From assembly GCA_039714555.1 (NCBI GenBank), contig JBDLJB010000008.1:1-64000 (forward strand): a stretch of 64,000 nucleotides of DNA, read 5' to 3'. The position numbers and the translations under genes were made by a program. Shown piece after piece: positions 45,378 through 54,967 of the stretch. Source of the DNA: Namhaeicola sp039714555. Lineage in GTDB: Bacteria > Bacteroidota > Bacteroidia > Flavobacteriales > Flavobacteriaceae. Numbering within the stretch: the stretch's first letter is position 1; every line of letters begins with the position of its first letter. A model generated the notes under the pieces. It was given only the letters and a program-made list of their open reading frames with translations, searched no databases and had not been told where the DNA came from.

Positions 45378-47243
45378 TTAGTTTACTTTTAATAGAGTTT
45401 TAAATTTTGCTTTTAAATCGGTAACCGAAAATGGTAAACCTTGCACCTTATTATATTGTAAGAAATCATGTTGTTTATATTTACCATTTAATATAAATGA
45501 TAGTTGACCTTTGTTTAATTCACAGACAATAATCTTTTTATATTTTGAAAATATATCAGCTGTGTTTTTTGGCATTGGATTTATATAATTAAAATGTACA
45601 TGACCAACTTTGAAACCTTCTTCATTCAATGCTCTTACAGCTGAATGTAAACTTCCATATGTTCCTCCCCAACCAACAACTAATAAATCACCTTCTTCAG
45701 CAAATTCTGTTGTTAAATCAGGAATATAATTTTCAACTCGTTTTACTTTTTCAGCTCTAACATCAGTCATTATTTCATGATTCAAAGGATCATGAGAAAC
45801 ATTACCTGTTACTTTATTTTTTTCTAAACCACCTATACGATGTTCTAAACCAGGTGTTCCTGGTATTGCCCAATTACGTGCTAAACTATCATTATCTCTA
45901 TCGAAAGGTCCTAAATCATCAGAGTTTTCATCTATATATCTTGGTTTGATCTCTTCCATATTATCAATAGATTTTATTTTCCAGGGCTCAGAGCCATTGG
46001 CTATATAACCATCAGTTAATAAAATAACTGGTGTCATATGTTCTACAGCTAATTTTGAAGCTATAAATGCGTAATCAAAACAATTAGCTGGTGTGCTAGC
46101 TGCAATAACAATTGCAGGACTTTCACCATTTCTACCATACATTGCTTGTAATAGATCTGATTGTTCTGTTTTAGTTGGCAAACCTGTTGAAGGACCTCCA
46201 CGTTGTACATTTACTATTACTATTGGTAACTCTGTCATAATAGCCAAACCAATCGCTTCACCTTTTAAGGCTAAACCAGGTCCTGAGGTTGTTGTAATTG
46301 CTAGATCTCCTGCAAATGCAGCACCAATAGTTGAAGTAATACCAGCAATTTCATCTTCTGCCTGAAATGCTTTAACACCAAAATGTTTGTGCTTTACCAA
46401 TTCGTGTAAAATATCAGTAGCAGGAGTAATTGGATATGAACCTAAATATAATTCCATTCCTGATTTTTCAGCTGCAGCTAAAAATCCCCAAGCAGTTGCT
46501 GTATTACCATTTATAATTCTATAAGTACCTTTTGGCATTGTAGAAGGTGCAATTGAATAAGAATTTGGAATCAATTCTAAAGTCTCCGAATAATAATAAC
46601 CTGCTTTAATTACTTTTGAATTTGCTTCGGCAATAATAGGTTTGAACTTAAATTTTTTAGCGAAAAAATCTAAAGTATGATTCATACTTCTGTCATACAT
46701 CCAATATACCATACCCAAAGCAAACATATTTTTACTTCGCACAATACTCTTATTGTCTAAACCCAAATCTTTTAAAGCCTCTCTTGTTAAAGAAGTCATT
46801 GCTACTTCAATAACTCTGTAATTATCTAAACTCCCATCTTCTAATGGGTTAGTTTCATACTCTGCTTTTTGTAAATTTTTCTTAGTAAAAGAATCAGTAT
46901 CTACTATAATTGTATGACCTGCTTTCACAGCTTTTAAATTGGTTTTTAACCCTGCCGGGTTCATAGCTACCAATAAATCTAGATCATCACCGGGTGTGCT
47001 AATTTCAATACTACCAATATGCACTTGAAAACCTGATACACCATATAAACTACCCTGTGGTGCTCTAATTTCTGAAGGATAATTTGGAAAAGTTGCAACA
47101 TCATTACCAAACATGGCAGATGTATCTGTAAATTGAGTTCCTGTGAGCTGCATTCCATCTCCAGAATCGCCTACAAATCGAATAACGACAGCGTTAACTT
47201 GTTCGACCTTTTTTTCAGAAGGCTTTGATTTTTCTGATATCAT
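45378..47243 (-). CDS. korA: 2-oxoglutarate:ferredoxin oxidoreductase, fused gamma-alpha subunit
   Basis: The 621-residue protein fuses the gamma domain (about 15-210, starting VVIRFVGDSGDGMQLTG) to the alpha domain (about 230-600, with GSYPITPATDILHEL, AEDEIAGITSTIGAAFAG and VNVQRGGPSTGLPTKTEQ). This fused form is typical of aerobic and facultative bacteria that use KorAB in the TCA cycle. The first approximately 14 residues are a charged extension. It is divergent from the dicluster ferredoxin gene, the likely electron acceptor. Confidence 0.92.
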   Translation of the reverse strand: MISEKSKPSEKKVEQVNAVVIRFVGDSGDGMQLTGTQFTDTSAMFGNDVATFPNYPSEIRAPQGSLYGVSGFQVHIGSIEISTPGDDLDLLVAMNPAGLKTNLKAVKAGHTIIVDTDSFTKKNLQKAEYETNPLEDGSLDNYRVIEVAMTSLTREALKDLGLDNKSIVRSKNMFALGMVYWMYDRSMNHTLDFFAKKFKFKPIIAEANSKVIKAGYYYSETLELIPNSYSIAPSTMPKGTYRIINGNTATAWGFLAAAEKSGMELYLGSYPITPATDILHELVKHKHFGVKAFQAEDEIAGITSTIGAAFAGDLAITTTSGPGLALKGEAIGLAIMTELPIVIVNVQRGGPSTGLPTKTEQSDLLQAMYGRNGESPAIVIAASTPANCFDYAFIASKLAVEHMTPVILLTDGYIANGSEPWKIKSIDNMEEIKPRYIDENSDDLGPFDRDNDSLARNWAIPGTPGLEHRIGGLEKNKVTGNVSHDPLNHEIMTDVRAEKVKRVENYIPDLTTEFAEEGDLLVVGWGGTYGSLHSAVRALNEEGFKVGHVHFNYINPMPKNTADIFSKYKKIIVCELNKGQLSFILNGKYKQHDFLQYNKVQGLPFSVTDLKAKFKTLLKVN

Positions 47244-47308
47244 ATATATTAATTAATAATTAGGGTTTAAAATTATGAATTTTTTAAAAACTATAAAGAA
47301 TTTCGCAA

Positions 47309-47316
47309 CAAAATTA
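47309..47316 (-). promoter_or_regulatory. Bacteroidota -7 promoter box, candidate for korAB
   Basis: TAATTTTG on the minus strand, an exact TAnnTTTG match 65 nt upstream of the korA ATG. No good -33 element is seen. Confidence 0.4.
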
Positions 47317-47430
47317 TAATTGATTTATCAACCATTACATGATATTTATCATTAATTTTTATTATTTTTAAACTTTAATTTATAATTATTCTAAATTACT
47401 TTTTATAATTTTTTATGAATTTTATTTCTT

Positions 47431-47438
47431 TAACTTTG
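47431..47438 (+). promoter_or_regulatory. Bacteroidota -7 promoter box for the dicluster ferredoxin
   Basis: TAACTTTG, an exact TAnnTTTG match 26 nt before the ATG at 47465. Confidence 0.6.
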
Positions 47439-47464
47439 CTCTCTAATTTTTAACATTTTTAATT

Positions 47465-47818
47465 ATGGCTATTATAATAACCGATGAATGTATAAACTGC
47501 GACGCATGTGTTGCCGAATGTCCAAATAATGCTATTTACGAACCAGATAGCGAATGGTCTTATTCAGACGAAACTGCCCTTAGTGGTATGGTTAAATTAC
47601 CAAGTAATGGTGAAGAAGTTGATGCTGATGAATCAAACGAAGCATTAAGTGATGAGTTTTATTTTATAGTAACTGACAAATGCACTGAATGTAAAGGTTT
47701 CCATGACGAACCTCAATGTGCTTCTGTTTGTCCTGTTGACTGTTGTGTTCCTGATGAAGATCACGAAGAAGATGAAGCTGCTTTAATGTCTAAAAAAGCT
47801 TGGTTACACGGCGAATAA
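47465..47818 (+). CDS. 2[4Fe-4S] ferredoxin with long acidic insert
   Basis: A 117-residue ferredoxin. Cluster ligands are C9, C12, C15 and C19 (CINCDACVAECP), and C73, C76, C85 and C89 (CTECKGFHDEPQCASVCP); two more cysteines follow at C93-C94. An acidic insert of about 50 residues separates the two motifs, and the tail is also acidic (DEDHEEDEAA). It is predicted to be a cytoplasmic low-potential carrier. Its place between korAB and nifJ makes it the likely acceptor for both and a likely donor to the NuoEFG-less complex I. Confidence 0.92.
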   Translation: MAIIITDECINCDACVAECPNNAIYEPDSEWSYSDETALSGMVKLPSNGEEVDADESNEALSDEFYFIVTDKCTECKGFHDEPQCASVCPVDCCVPDEDHEEDEAALMSKKAWLHGE

Positions 47819-47871
47819 TTCTTTTTTACATAAAAGTGTTTTAGCTTTTTAAAAAAGTTTTCACTAAAAAG

Positions 47872-47901
47872 AAAAGACTGTCCTAATACGACAGTCTTTT
47901 T
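47872..47901 (+). terminator. Terminator of the dicluster ferredoxin gene
   Basis: An 11-bp perfect stem (AAAAGACTGTC / GACAGTCTTTT) with a 7-nt loop, followed by a T-run, 53 nt after the stop codon. Confidence 0.85.
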
Positions 47902-47973
47902 TTTGTTATATATTTAAACTAAATCTTTTTTTACTAGATGATTTATATCATTTTTTAAATGTTGATTTCATCA

Positions 47974-47981
47974 TAGTTTTG
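47974..47981 (+). promoter_or_regulatory. Bacteroidota -7 promoter box for nifJ
   Basis: TAGTTTTG, an exact TAnnTTTG match about 96 nt before the nifJ ATG, implying a leader of roughly 90 nt. The terminator upstream shows that nifJ needs its own promoter. Confidence 0.5.
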
Positions 47982-48077
47982 CATCGTTATTAATACGAAC
48001 AAGTATTTTGTAATTAACACCATATTATTATAATACAAATTTAGGCACTGATACTTGATGATAAAAAATATATAATT

Positions 48078-51000
48078 ATGAAAAAAAAATCTCAGAAACT
48101 AATCTGTGATGCTAATGAAGCAGTAGCACGCATTGCACATAAAACCAATGAGGTTTGTGCGATCTACCCTATTACTCCTGCATCACCAATGGGCGAACAT
48201 GTTGATTTGTACAGCTCAAAAGAACAAAAGAATGTTTGGGGAAATATACCTCGAATAGTAGAATTACAAAGTGAAGCTGGAGCAGCAGGTGCTGTTCATG
48301 GTTCTTTACAAACAGGAGCTTTAACAACTACATTTACAGCATCACAAGGCTTATTATTAATGATCCCAAATATGTTTAAAATTGCAGGTGAATTATTACC
48401 ATCTGTAATACATGTTGCTGCAAGAACCGTTGCAACTCATGCACTTTCAATTTTTGGAGACCACAGTGATGTAATGTCTGCCCGTCAAACAGGATTTTCT
48501 ATGTTATTTGGTGGTAGTGTACAAGAGGCACATGATTTCGCTTTAATATCGCAAGTTGCAACTTTACATTCTCGAGTTCCTTTTATGAATATTTTTGATG
48601 GATTTAGAACTTCTCATGAAATTTCAAAAATTGATAGTATTCCTGATGATGTAATTAAAGCTATGATGCCTGAAAATCAGATTATGGCTCACAGAAAGCA
48701 TTCATTGGATCCTGACAATCCGGTAATTAGAGGTACTTCACAAAATCCTGATGTATTCTTCCAAGCTCGTGAAGCAGCTAATGCATATTATGATAGAGTA
48801 CCAAGTATCGTACAAGATGTAATGAATGAATTTTACGAACATACTGGTCGTCGCTATAGCTTAACATACTATATTGGACATCCTGAAGCAGAACGTGTAA
48901 CCATTATTATGGGATCTGGTGAAGGTGCCGTAAGAGAAACCATGGAACAAATGGTTGCTGATGGTGAAAAAGTGGGTGCTTTATTTATTCGTTTATACAG
49001 ACCCTTCCCAATGGAAGATATGTTAGAAAAACTACCTAAAACTGTTAAGAAAATTGCAGTATTAGACAGAACTAAAGAACCTGGAAGTATAGGTGAACCT
49101 CTATATATGGATGTTGTAAGTGCTTATGTTGAAAGTGGTGAAAATATGCCAACAATTGTAGGTGGTCGATATGGGTTGTCATCAAAAGAATTTACGCCTA
49201 AAATGGTAAAAGGTATTTATGATGAATTACTTAATGATAAACCTAAAAATCATTTTACAGTAGGTATTAATGATGATGTTACTCATACAAGTATAGCAAT
49301 TGATAATGATTTTGCTGTTAAAAGATCAACCATTAACTGTATGTTCTATGGCCTTGGATCTGATGGTACTGTAGGTGGTAATAAAAACTCTATAAAAATT
49401 ATTGGTGAAACAACTGATAATTTTGTTCAAGGTTATTTTGTTTATGATTCAAAAAAAGCAGGAGCACAAACTATTTCGCATCTACGTTTTGGGCCTGAAC
49501 CAATCTTTTCTTCTTATTTAATTGATAAAGCAGACTTTATAGCAAGTCATCAATTCAATTTTATTGAAAAATATGATATGATCGATGATTTAAAACAAGG
49601 TGGAACCTTCCTATTAAATTCTCCTTATTCAAAAGATGAGATTTGGAATAAATTACCAAAAAAAATGCAGGAGAATATTATAGAAAAAGAAGCAAAATTC
49701 TATACTATTGATGCGAGTAAAGTTGCACACGAAGCTAAATTGGGTAAAAGAACAAATACTATTTTACAAACTTGTTTCTTTGCCATTTCAGGTATTTTAC
49801 CAAAAGATGAAGCAATTCAAAAAATTAAAGATGCTATTGTAAAATCTTACTCTCATAAAGGAGATAAGATAGTGCAAATGAACTTTAATGCTGTTGATCA
49901 ATCTTTGGCTAACTTACAACAAGTTGATTATCCTAAAAAAGTTACCAGCGATAAACAATTCTTATCTGCAATGACTAATGCACCAAAAGGTTTTGTAACC
50001 GATGTGCTTGAAACTATTTTAGGCGGTAAAGGTGATGAATTACCAGTAAGTGCATTCCCGGTTGATGGTACCTTCCCAACAGGAACTACTCAATACGAAA
50101 AAAGTGGAATCGCTGATTACATACCAGTTTGGGATGATGAAAACCTTTGTACTCAATGTAATAAATGTGTGGCTATTTGTCCACATGCAGCAATTAGAGC
50201 TAAAGTTGTATCTAAAGATGAAATATCTAATTCTCCATTAACTTTAAAAACGGTTGCAGCCAAAGGTCGCCCATTTGATAAAGAAGATGTATATGTATTA
50301 CAGGTTTCACCTGAAGATTGTACAGGATGTGATCTTTGTGTTGAAGTTTGTCCTGCTGAAAGTAAAGAAATTCCAGACTTTAAAGCGATCAACATGCACA
50401 AAAAAATTGAAGTTGATGTGGTTGAAAACAAAAACTGGGATTACTTCATTGATCTACCTAATTATGACAGAACAGAATTAAGCACAACTAATGTTAAAGG
50501 TGCACAGTTCTTAGAACCTTTATTTGAATTTTCAGGAGCCTGTTCTGGTTGTGGTGAAACACCTTATATTAAATTAATAACTCAATTGTACGGTGATAGT
50601 ATTTTAATTGCAAATGCAACAGGTTGTTCTTCGATTTACGGAGGTAATTTACCTACAACACCTTATAAAACAAATGAATTTGGTAGAGGTCCGGCATGGG
50701 CTAATTCACTTTTTGAAGATAATGCTGAATTTGGCTTAGGAATGCAATTAGCATTAACTAAAAAACAGGAAATTGCCGTTAGTTTATTAAAATCATTAGA
50801 ATTATTAGTTGGTAGTGAATTGGTAAATGCTATCCTTAATAATCCTGAAGAGGATGAAAAACAAAAAGCACAAAAATTTGCTGATATTGATAAATTGAAA
50901 GAAACATTAGCAATATTAGATAATAATGAGGATGCCAAAAAATTGAATGAATTATCTGAATATCTACGTAAAAAAGCAGTTTGGATATTTGGTGGTGATG

Positions 51001-51608
51001 GTTGGGCTTATGACATTGGTTATGGCGGTGTAGATCACGTATTGGCTTCAGGTGAAAATATCAATATTTTGGTGATGGACACTGAGGTTTATTCAAATAC
51101 AGGTGGTCAAACATCTAAAGCAACTCCACTTGGGGCAAGTGCTAAATTCTCAATTGCCGGTAAGAAAACTCCTAAAAAGAGTTTAGCAATGCAAGCTATT
51201 TCTTATGGAAGTGTTTATGTAGCACAAATTGCAATGGGTGCTAAAGATGTACAATCATTAAGAGCTATTAAAGAGGCTGCAGAGTATCCTGGACCTTCAT
51301 TAATTGTTGCTTATTCTCATTGTGGGGAGCATGGTTATGATTTAAAACATGGTGCTACTCAACAGGAAAAAGCTGTTGAAACAGGTTACTGGCCACTATT
51401 TAGATTTGACCCTTCTAAAGCAAAAGGCAAGAAGTTTAAACTAGATTCTAAAGCACCTGCTGGTAAATTAGAAGATTTCATGTACAATGAAGCTCGGTTT
51501 ACAAGAGTTGTTAAAGAAAATCCTGTACTGGCCGAAGAATTACTAGATCAAGCTCAGGAGCAAGTAGAATCTAAATGGGAACGTTTAGAACTGTTTAAAA
51601 ATATGTAA
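48078..51608 (+). CDS. nifJ: Pyruvate:ferredoxin (flavodoxin) oxidoreductase, single chain
   Basis: Oxidises pyruvate with CoA to acetyl-CoA and CO2, reducing ferredoxin. The 1176-residue protein contains all domains of the homodimeric enzyme: the N-terminal pyrimidine-binding domain (CAIYPITPASPMGEH, about 27-41), the gamma-like domain (about 420-640), a 2[4Fe-4S] domain (CTQCNKCVAICP near 690 and CTGCDLCVEVCP near 748) and the C-terminal ThDP domain with the proximal cluster (GACSGCGETPY near 820) and GGDGWAYDIGYGG. The enzyme is oxygen-sensitive in many anaerobes, so its presence hints at microaerobic or anaerobic phases. Confidence 0.97.
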   Translation: MKKKSQKLICDANEAVARIAHKTNEVCAIYPITPASPMGEHVDLYSSKEQKNVWGNIPRIVELQSEAGAAGAVHGSLQTGALTTTFTASQGLLLMIPNMFKIAGELLPSVIHVAARTVATHALSIFGDHSDVMSARQTGFSMLFGGSVQEAHDFALISQVATLHSRVPFMNIFDGFRTSHEISKIDSIPDDVIKAMMPENQIMAHRKHSLDPDNPVIRGTSQNPDVFFQAREAANAYYDRVPSIVQDVMNEFYEHTGRRYSLTYYIGHPEAERVTIIMGSGEGAVRETMEQMVADGEKVGALFIRLYRPFPMEDMLEKLPKTVKKIAVLDRTKEPGSIGEPLYMDVVSAYVESGENMPTIVGGRYGLSSKEFTPKMVKGIYDELLNDKPKNHFTVGINDDVTHTSIAIDNDFAVKRSTINCMFYGLGSDGTVGGNKNSIKIIGETTDNFVQGYFVYDSKKAGAQTISHLRFGPEPIFSSYLIDKADFIASHQFNFIEKYDMIDDLKQGGTFLLNSPYSKDEIWNKLPKKMQENIIEKEAKFYTIDASKVAHEAKLGKRTNTILQTCFFAISGILPKDEAIQKIKDAIVKSYSHKGDKIVQMNFNAVDQSLANLQQVDYPKKVTSDKQFLSAMTNAPKGFVTDVLETILGGKGDELPVSAFPVDGTFPTGTTQYEKSGIADYIPVWDDENLCTQCNKCVAICPHAAIRAKVVSKDEISNSPLTLKTVAAKGRPFDKEDVYVLQVSPEDCTGCDLCVEVCPAESKEIPDFKAINMHKKIEVDVVENKNWDYFIDLPNYDRTELSTTNVKGAQFLEPLFEFSGACSGCGETPYIKLITQLYGDSILIANATGCSSIYGGNLPTTPYKTNEFGRGPAWANSLFEDNAEFGLGMQLALTKKQEIAVSLLKSLELLVGSELVNAILNNPEEDEKQKAQKFADIDKLKETLAILDNNEDAKKLNELSEYLRKKAVWIFGGDGWAYDIGYGGVDHVLASGENINILVMDTEVYSNTGGQTSKATPLGASAKFSIAGKKTPKKSLAMQAISYGSVYVAQIAMGAKDVQSLRAIKEAAEYPGPSLIVAYSHCGEHGYDLKHGATQQEKAVETGYWPLFRFDPSKAKGKKFKLDSKAPAGKLEDFMYNEARFTRVVKENPVLAEELLDQAQEQVESKWERLELFKNM

Positions 51609-51623
51609 TTTTGATAATAGAAG

Positions 51624-51660
51624 CCTCGTAATAAAATTAAATATTACGAGGTTTTTTTTT
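51624..51660 (+). terminator. Terminator of nifJ
   Basis: A perfect 10-bp stem (CCTCGTAATA / TATTACGAGG) with an 8-nt loop, followed by nine T residues. It ends 3 nt before the start codon of the next gene. Confidence 0.85.
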
Positions 51661-51663
51661 ATT

Positions 51664-52032
51664 ATGAAAGGAAAAGAACATTTTGACAAAGCAAGAGAGC
51701 AATTAAAAATTGCTAACGAAGAACTGTTTAAACCTGAAGAAGATGTAGTTACTTATTTGGTTTGTAAAAATTCTCAATATGCTATTGAAAATTATTTAAA
51801 AGGCTACTTAACTCAAAGAGGTTTTGAAACTCATGACAATGAAACTTTAGAAGGTTTGATGAAACGTTGCATAACTATTGATGCAAAGTTTAAAAATATT
51901 GATTTTCAAGCTATAAATTGTAGAGCTCATATTATAGATTCTACCTATTGTGATGATGTAGATAAAGTTAGCTCATGCTTTAAAACTGCTGATAATTTAG
52001 ATACTTTTTTAAGAAAATTGAAAGTAATCTAA
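51664..52032 (+). CDS. HEPN-domain protein
   Basis: A 122-residue, all-helical protein resembling the HEPN domain: EHFDKAREQLKIANEELF in helix 1, then NSQYAIENYLKGYLTQRG (about 36-53), the hallmark second helix, and LMKRCITID with RAHIIDSTYCDDVDK later. I do not see the RX4-6H catalytic motif of RNase HEPN toxins, and no MNT nucleotidyltransferase partner is adjacent, so a toxin-antitoxin role is not supported. Its ATG is directly behind the nifJ terminator. Function unknown. Confidence 0.75.
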   Translation: MKGKEHFDKAREQLKIANEELFKPEEDVVTYLVCKNSQYAIENYLKGYLTQRGFETHDNETLEGLMKRCITIDAKFKNIDFQAINCRAHIIDSTYCDDVDKVSSCFKTADNLDTFLRKLKVI

Positions 52033-52108
52033 GTTGTTTAGAGTTTCAGGGTATCTCAAAATTCAAAAATTCTGAATATAATTCTACCTTTAGACTTATA
52101 ATTTTAAC

Positions 52109-53905
52109 CTATTCATTCAACTTTAAAACAGCCATAAATGCTTGTTGCGGAATTTCAACATTCCCTACTTGTCGCATACGTTTTTTACCCTTTTTCTGTT
52201 TTTCCAATAATTTACGCTTACGGGTAATATCCCCACCATAACATTTAGCAGTTACATCTTTCCTAAGTGCTTTAATGGTTTCACGAGCTATTATTTTAGC
52301 ACCGATCGCTGCCTGAATTGGAATATCAAATTGTTGACGTGGAATTAATTTTCGTAATTTCTCACATATTTTCTTTCCAATACCATATGCAGAACTATCA
52401 TGTAATAAAGCCGATAGTGCATCTACAAGTTGTCCATTTAATAAAATATCAACCCTAACTAATTTTGATTCTCGAAATCCTATTGGATGATAATCAAAAG
52501 AGGCATATCCTTTTGAAACCGTTTTTAATCTATCGTAAAAATCAAAAACAATTTCTGATAAAGGCATATCAAAATTTAACTCAACTCTTTCTGTAGTTAA
52601 ATAGGTTTGATGTGTAATTTCACCACGTTTTTCAATACATAAACTCATTACTGGTCCAACAAATTCAGCTTTGGTAATAATACTTGCTTTTATATACGGT
52701 TCTTCAACTCTATTTAAAGTAGATGGTTCAGGTAAATCAGATGGATTATTTACCAGAATTATTTCATTTGGTTTTTTATTGGTAAAAGCATGATACGAAA
52801 CATTTGGCACAGTTGTGATTACTAACATATCAAATTCTCGTTCCAATCTTTCCTGAATAATTTCCAAATGCAACATTCCTAAAAAACCGCATCGGAAACC
52901 AAATCCTAAGGCTGCTGAACTTTCAGGAATAAAAACTAAAGAAGCATCATTCAGCTTTAATTTCTCCATAGATGATCTTAACTCTTCATAATCTTCTGTA
53001 TCAACAGGGTAAATACCAGCAAAGACCATAGGTTTAACATCTTCAAACCCTTCAATCATATTTTGAGTAGGGTTTACAGCATCAGTTATTGTATCTCCTA
53101 CTTTTACTTCACTTGCAGTTTTTATACCAGTAATTAAATATCCAACATCTCCTGCTTTAATACTTTTTTTGGGTACTTGATTTAATTTTAATGTACCAAC
53201 CTCATCTGCAAAATATTCATTCCCTGTAGCTACAAATTTTATATGTTGCCCCTTTTTAATTTCACCATTAAAAACTCTAAAATAAGTTTCAACACCTCGG
53301 TAAGAATTATAAACAGAATCAAAAATCAATGCTTGCAAAGGCGCATTTACGTCACCTTTAGGTGCAGGTATTCTATTGATAATTGCATCTAAAATGTTAT
53401 CAATACCAAAGCCTGTTTTTCCACTTGCGTGTATTACTTCATCGGGAGAACAACCCAAAAGATCAACAATATCATCTGTAACTTCTTCAGGGTTTGCACT
53501 TGGTAAATCTACTTTATTCAAAACCGGAATGATCTCAAGATCATTTTCTAAAGCCAAATACAAATTAGAGATGGTTTGTGCCTGAATGCTTTGTGCTGCA
53601 TCAACAATTAATAATGCACCTTCACATGCGGCAATTGAACGAGAAACTTCATATGAAAAATCCACATGCCCCGGTGTATCGATCAAATTCAATACAAATT
53701 TCTCTCCATCATGCTCATAATCCATTTGAATTGCGTGACTTTTTATTGTAATACCCCGCTCTCTTTCCAAATCCATATTATCTAACAACTGATCTTGTTT
53801 TTCCCGATCAGTTATAGTATCAGTATATTCTAAAAGTCTATCAGCCAGAGTACTCTTTCCATGGTCAATATGTGCAATTATACAAAAATTTCGAATGTTC
53901 TTCAT
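52109..53905 (-). CDS. lepA: Elongation factor 4 (LepA)
   Basis: Ribosome-associated GTPase that back-translocates or remodels stalled and initiating ribosomes. The 598-residue length is standard. G motifs are AHIDHGKSTL (11-20), DTPGHVDF and NKVDLPSA; the C-terminal LepA-specific domain includes HPIGFRESKLVRVDILLN and the basic end AKCYGGDITRKRKLLEKQKKGKKRM. The order after the Gfo/Idh gene is same-strand, but a separate TATATTTG box lies 30 nt upstream of the ATG. Confidence 0.97.
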   Translation of the reverse strand: MKNIRNFCIIAHIDHGKSTLADRLLEYTDTITDREKQDQLLDNMDLERERGITIKSHAIQMDYEHDGEKFVLNLIDTPGHVDFSYEVSRSIAACEGALLIVDAAQSIQAQTISNLYLALENDLEIIPVLNKVDLPSANPEEVTDDIVDLLGCSPDEVIHASGKTGFGIDNILDAIINRIPAPKGDVNAPLQALIFDSVYNSYRGVETYFRVFNGEIKKGQHIKFVATGNEYFADEVGTLKLNQVPKKSIKAGDVGYLITGIKTASEVKVGDTITDAVNPTQNMIEGFEDVKPMVFAGIYPVDTEDYEELRSSMEKLKLNDASLVFIPESSAALGFGFRCGFLGMLHLEIIQERLEREFDMLVITTVPNVSYHAFTNKKPNEIILVNNPSDLPEPSTLNRVEEPYIKASIITKAEFVGPVMSLCIEKRGEITHQTYLTTERVELNFDMPLSEIVFDFYDRLKTVSKGYASFDYHPIGFRESKLVRVDILLNGQLVDALSALLHDSSAYGIGKKICEKLRKLIPRQQFDIPIQAAIGAKIIARETIKALRKDVTAKCYGGDITRKRKLLEKQKKGKKRMRQVGNVEIPQQAFMAVLKLNE

Positions 53906-53934
53906 ACGTCGTTTTACCTATCTACTTATTTCCG

Positions 53935-53942
53935 CAAATATA
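53935..53942 (-). promoter_or_regulatory. Bacteroidota -7 promoter box for lepA
   Basis: TATATTTG on the minus strand, an exact TAnnTTTG match 29 nt before the lepA ATG. Confidence 0.5.
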
Positions 53943-53975
53943 ACTAATTTTTTGTGTGTAGAATTAATTTTGTTT

Positions 53976-54956
53976 TTAGTCGTGATTTGGAAAAACTATA
54001 CCTGCTTCATAACGAACAGCATCTAAGATCTCTATGAGGTCTAAACTAAATGAATGTGGTAAAATTGGGCTTTCAATAAGGTTTTTATCCAGGCAATCCA
54101 TTACATGTGATGCTTCCAATTCATATCCCATACCAGAAATATTATCAAAATCAATAAATTGATCTAAACCATTTTTATTCATTAAAATAGGTTCAACTGA
54201 ATTCCGTTCAACTTTCATGAATCCATTTTCAAAACAAAATTCCGTTTCATTTTTACATGAACTTTCAAAGCTAGATGTTAAAACAGCTATGGCTCCATTA
54301 TCATAACTAAATAACATTGCTATACTATCTTCTACTCCTGTAGATCTAATATTAGCAATTGTTTTTATTTTATTGGGTTTCCCAAAAAAATATAATGATG
54401 TAAATATTGGATAAATACCAATATCAAGTAACGATCCTGCTCCTAAATTAATATTGTAAAGTCTTTTTTCAGCATCAAATTCTGCATTAAACATAAAATC
54501 AGATTTCACAAATTTGAGATTCCCTAATTCTTTTGATTTTACAATTTCTGCTATTTTTAAAAATTGAGGCTGAAAGATTGTCCAAAAAGCTTCCATTAAA
54601 AATGTATTATTTTCTTTTGAAGCACTTATCATTTTTTTAACTTCTTTTGAGTTTATAGCAAGAGCTTTTTCACACAAAACTGCTTTTTTGTGCTTTAAAC
54701 AAAGTAGTGTATGCTCTAAATGAAAAGAATGGGGTGTTGCAATATAAACAATATCAACATTTTGATCTTCTACCATCTCTTGGTATGAACCATAAGCTTT
54801 TTTATAATCAAACTCATTAGCAAAATCTTGAGCATTTTTTATGCTTCTTGATGCAGCTGCATATAAATTTGCATTAGGTAATAATTTTAAATCACTTGAA
54901 AATTTTTTTGCAATTTTACCACATCCTAAAATTGCCCAATTGTATTTCTTTGACAT
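53976..54956 (-). CDS. Gfo/Idh/MocA family oxidoreductase
   Basis: NAD(P)-dependent oxidoreductase of 326 residues. The Rossmann motif is WAILGCGKIAKKF (7-19), the family block CEKALAIN (about 95-102) supplies the EKP-like lysine, and the C-terminal alpha/beta domain (about 125-320) includes DIGIYPIFTSLYFFG. The closest functional relatives include dimeric dihydrodiol and sugar dehydrogenases, so the substrate is open. It starts 11 nt after the PD40 lipoprotein gene, so the two are probably one operon. Confidence 0.85.
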   Translation of the reverse strand: MSKKYNWAILGCGKIAKKFSSDLKLLPNANLYAAASRSIKNAQDFANEFDYKKAYGSYQEMVEDQNVDIVYIATPHSFHLEHTLLCLKHKKAVLCEKALAINSKEVKKMISASKENNTFLMEAFWTIFQPQFLKIAEIVKSKELGNLKFVKSDFMFNAEFDAEKRLYNINLGAGSLLDIGIYPIFTSLYFFGKPNKIKTIANIRSTGVEDSIAMLFSYDNGAIAVLTSSFESSCKNETEFCFENGFMKVERNSVEPILMNKNGLDQFIDFDNISGMGYELEASHVMDCLDKNLIESPILPHSFSLDLIEILDAVRYEAGIVFPNHD

Positions 54957-54967
54957 TTTATGTTAAT

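Noticed and set aside
51664..52032. HEPN/MNT toxin-antitoxin system
   Set aside because: No nucleotidyltransferase partner is adjacent and the RX4-6H catalytic motif of RNase HEPN toxins is not visible.
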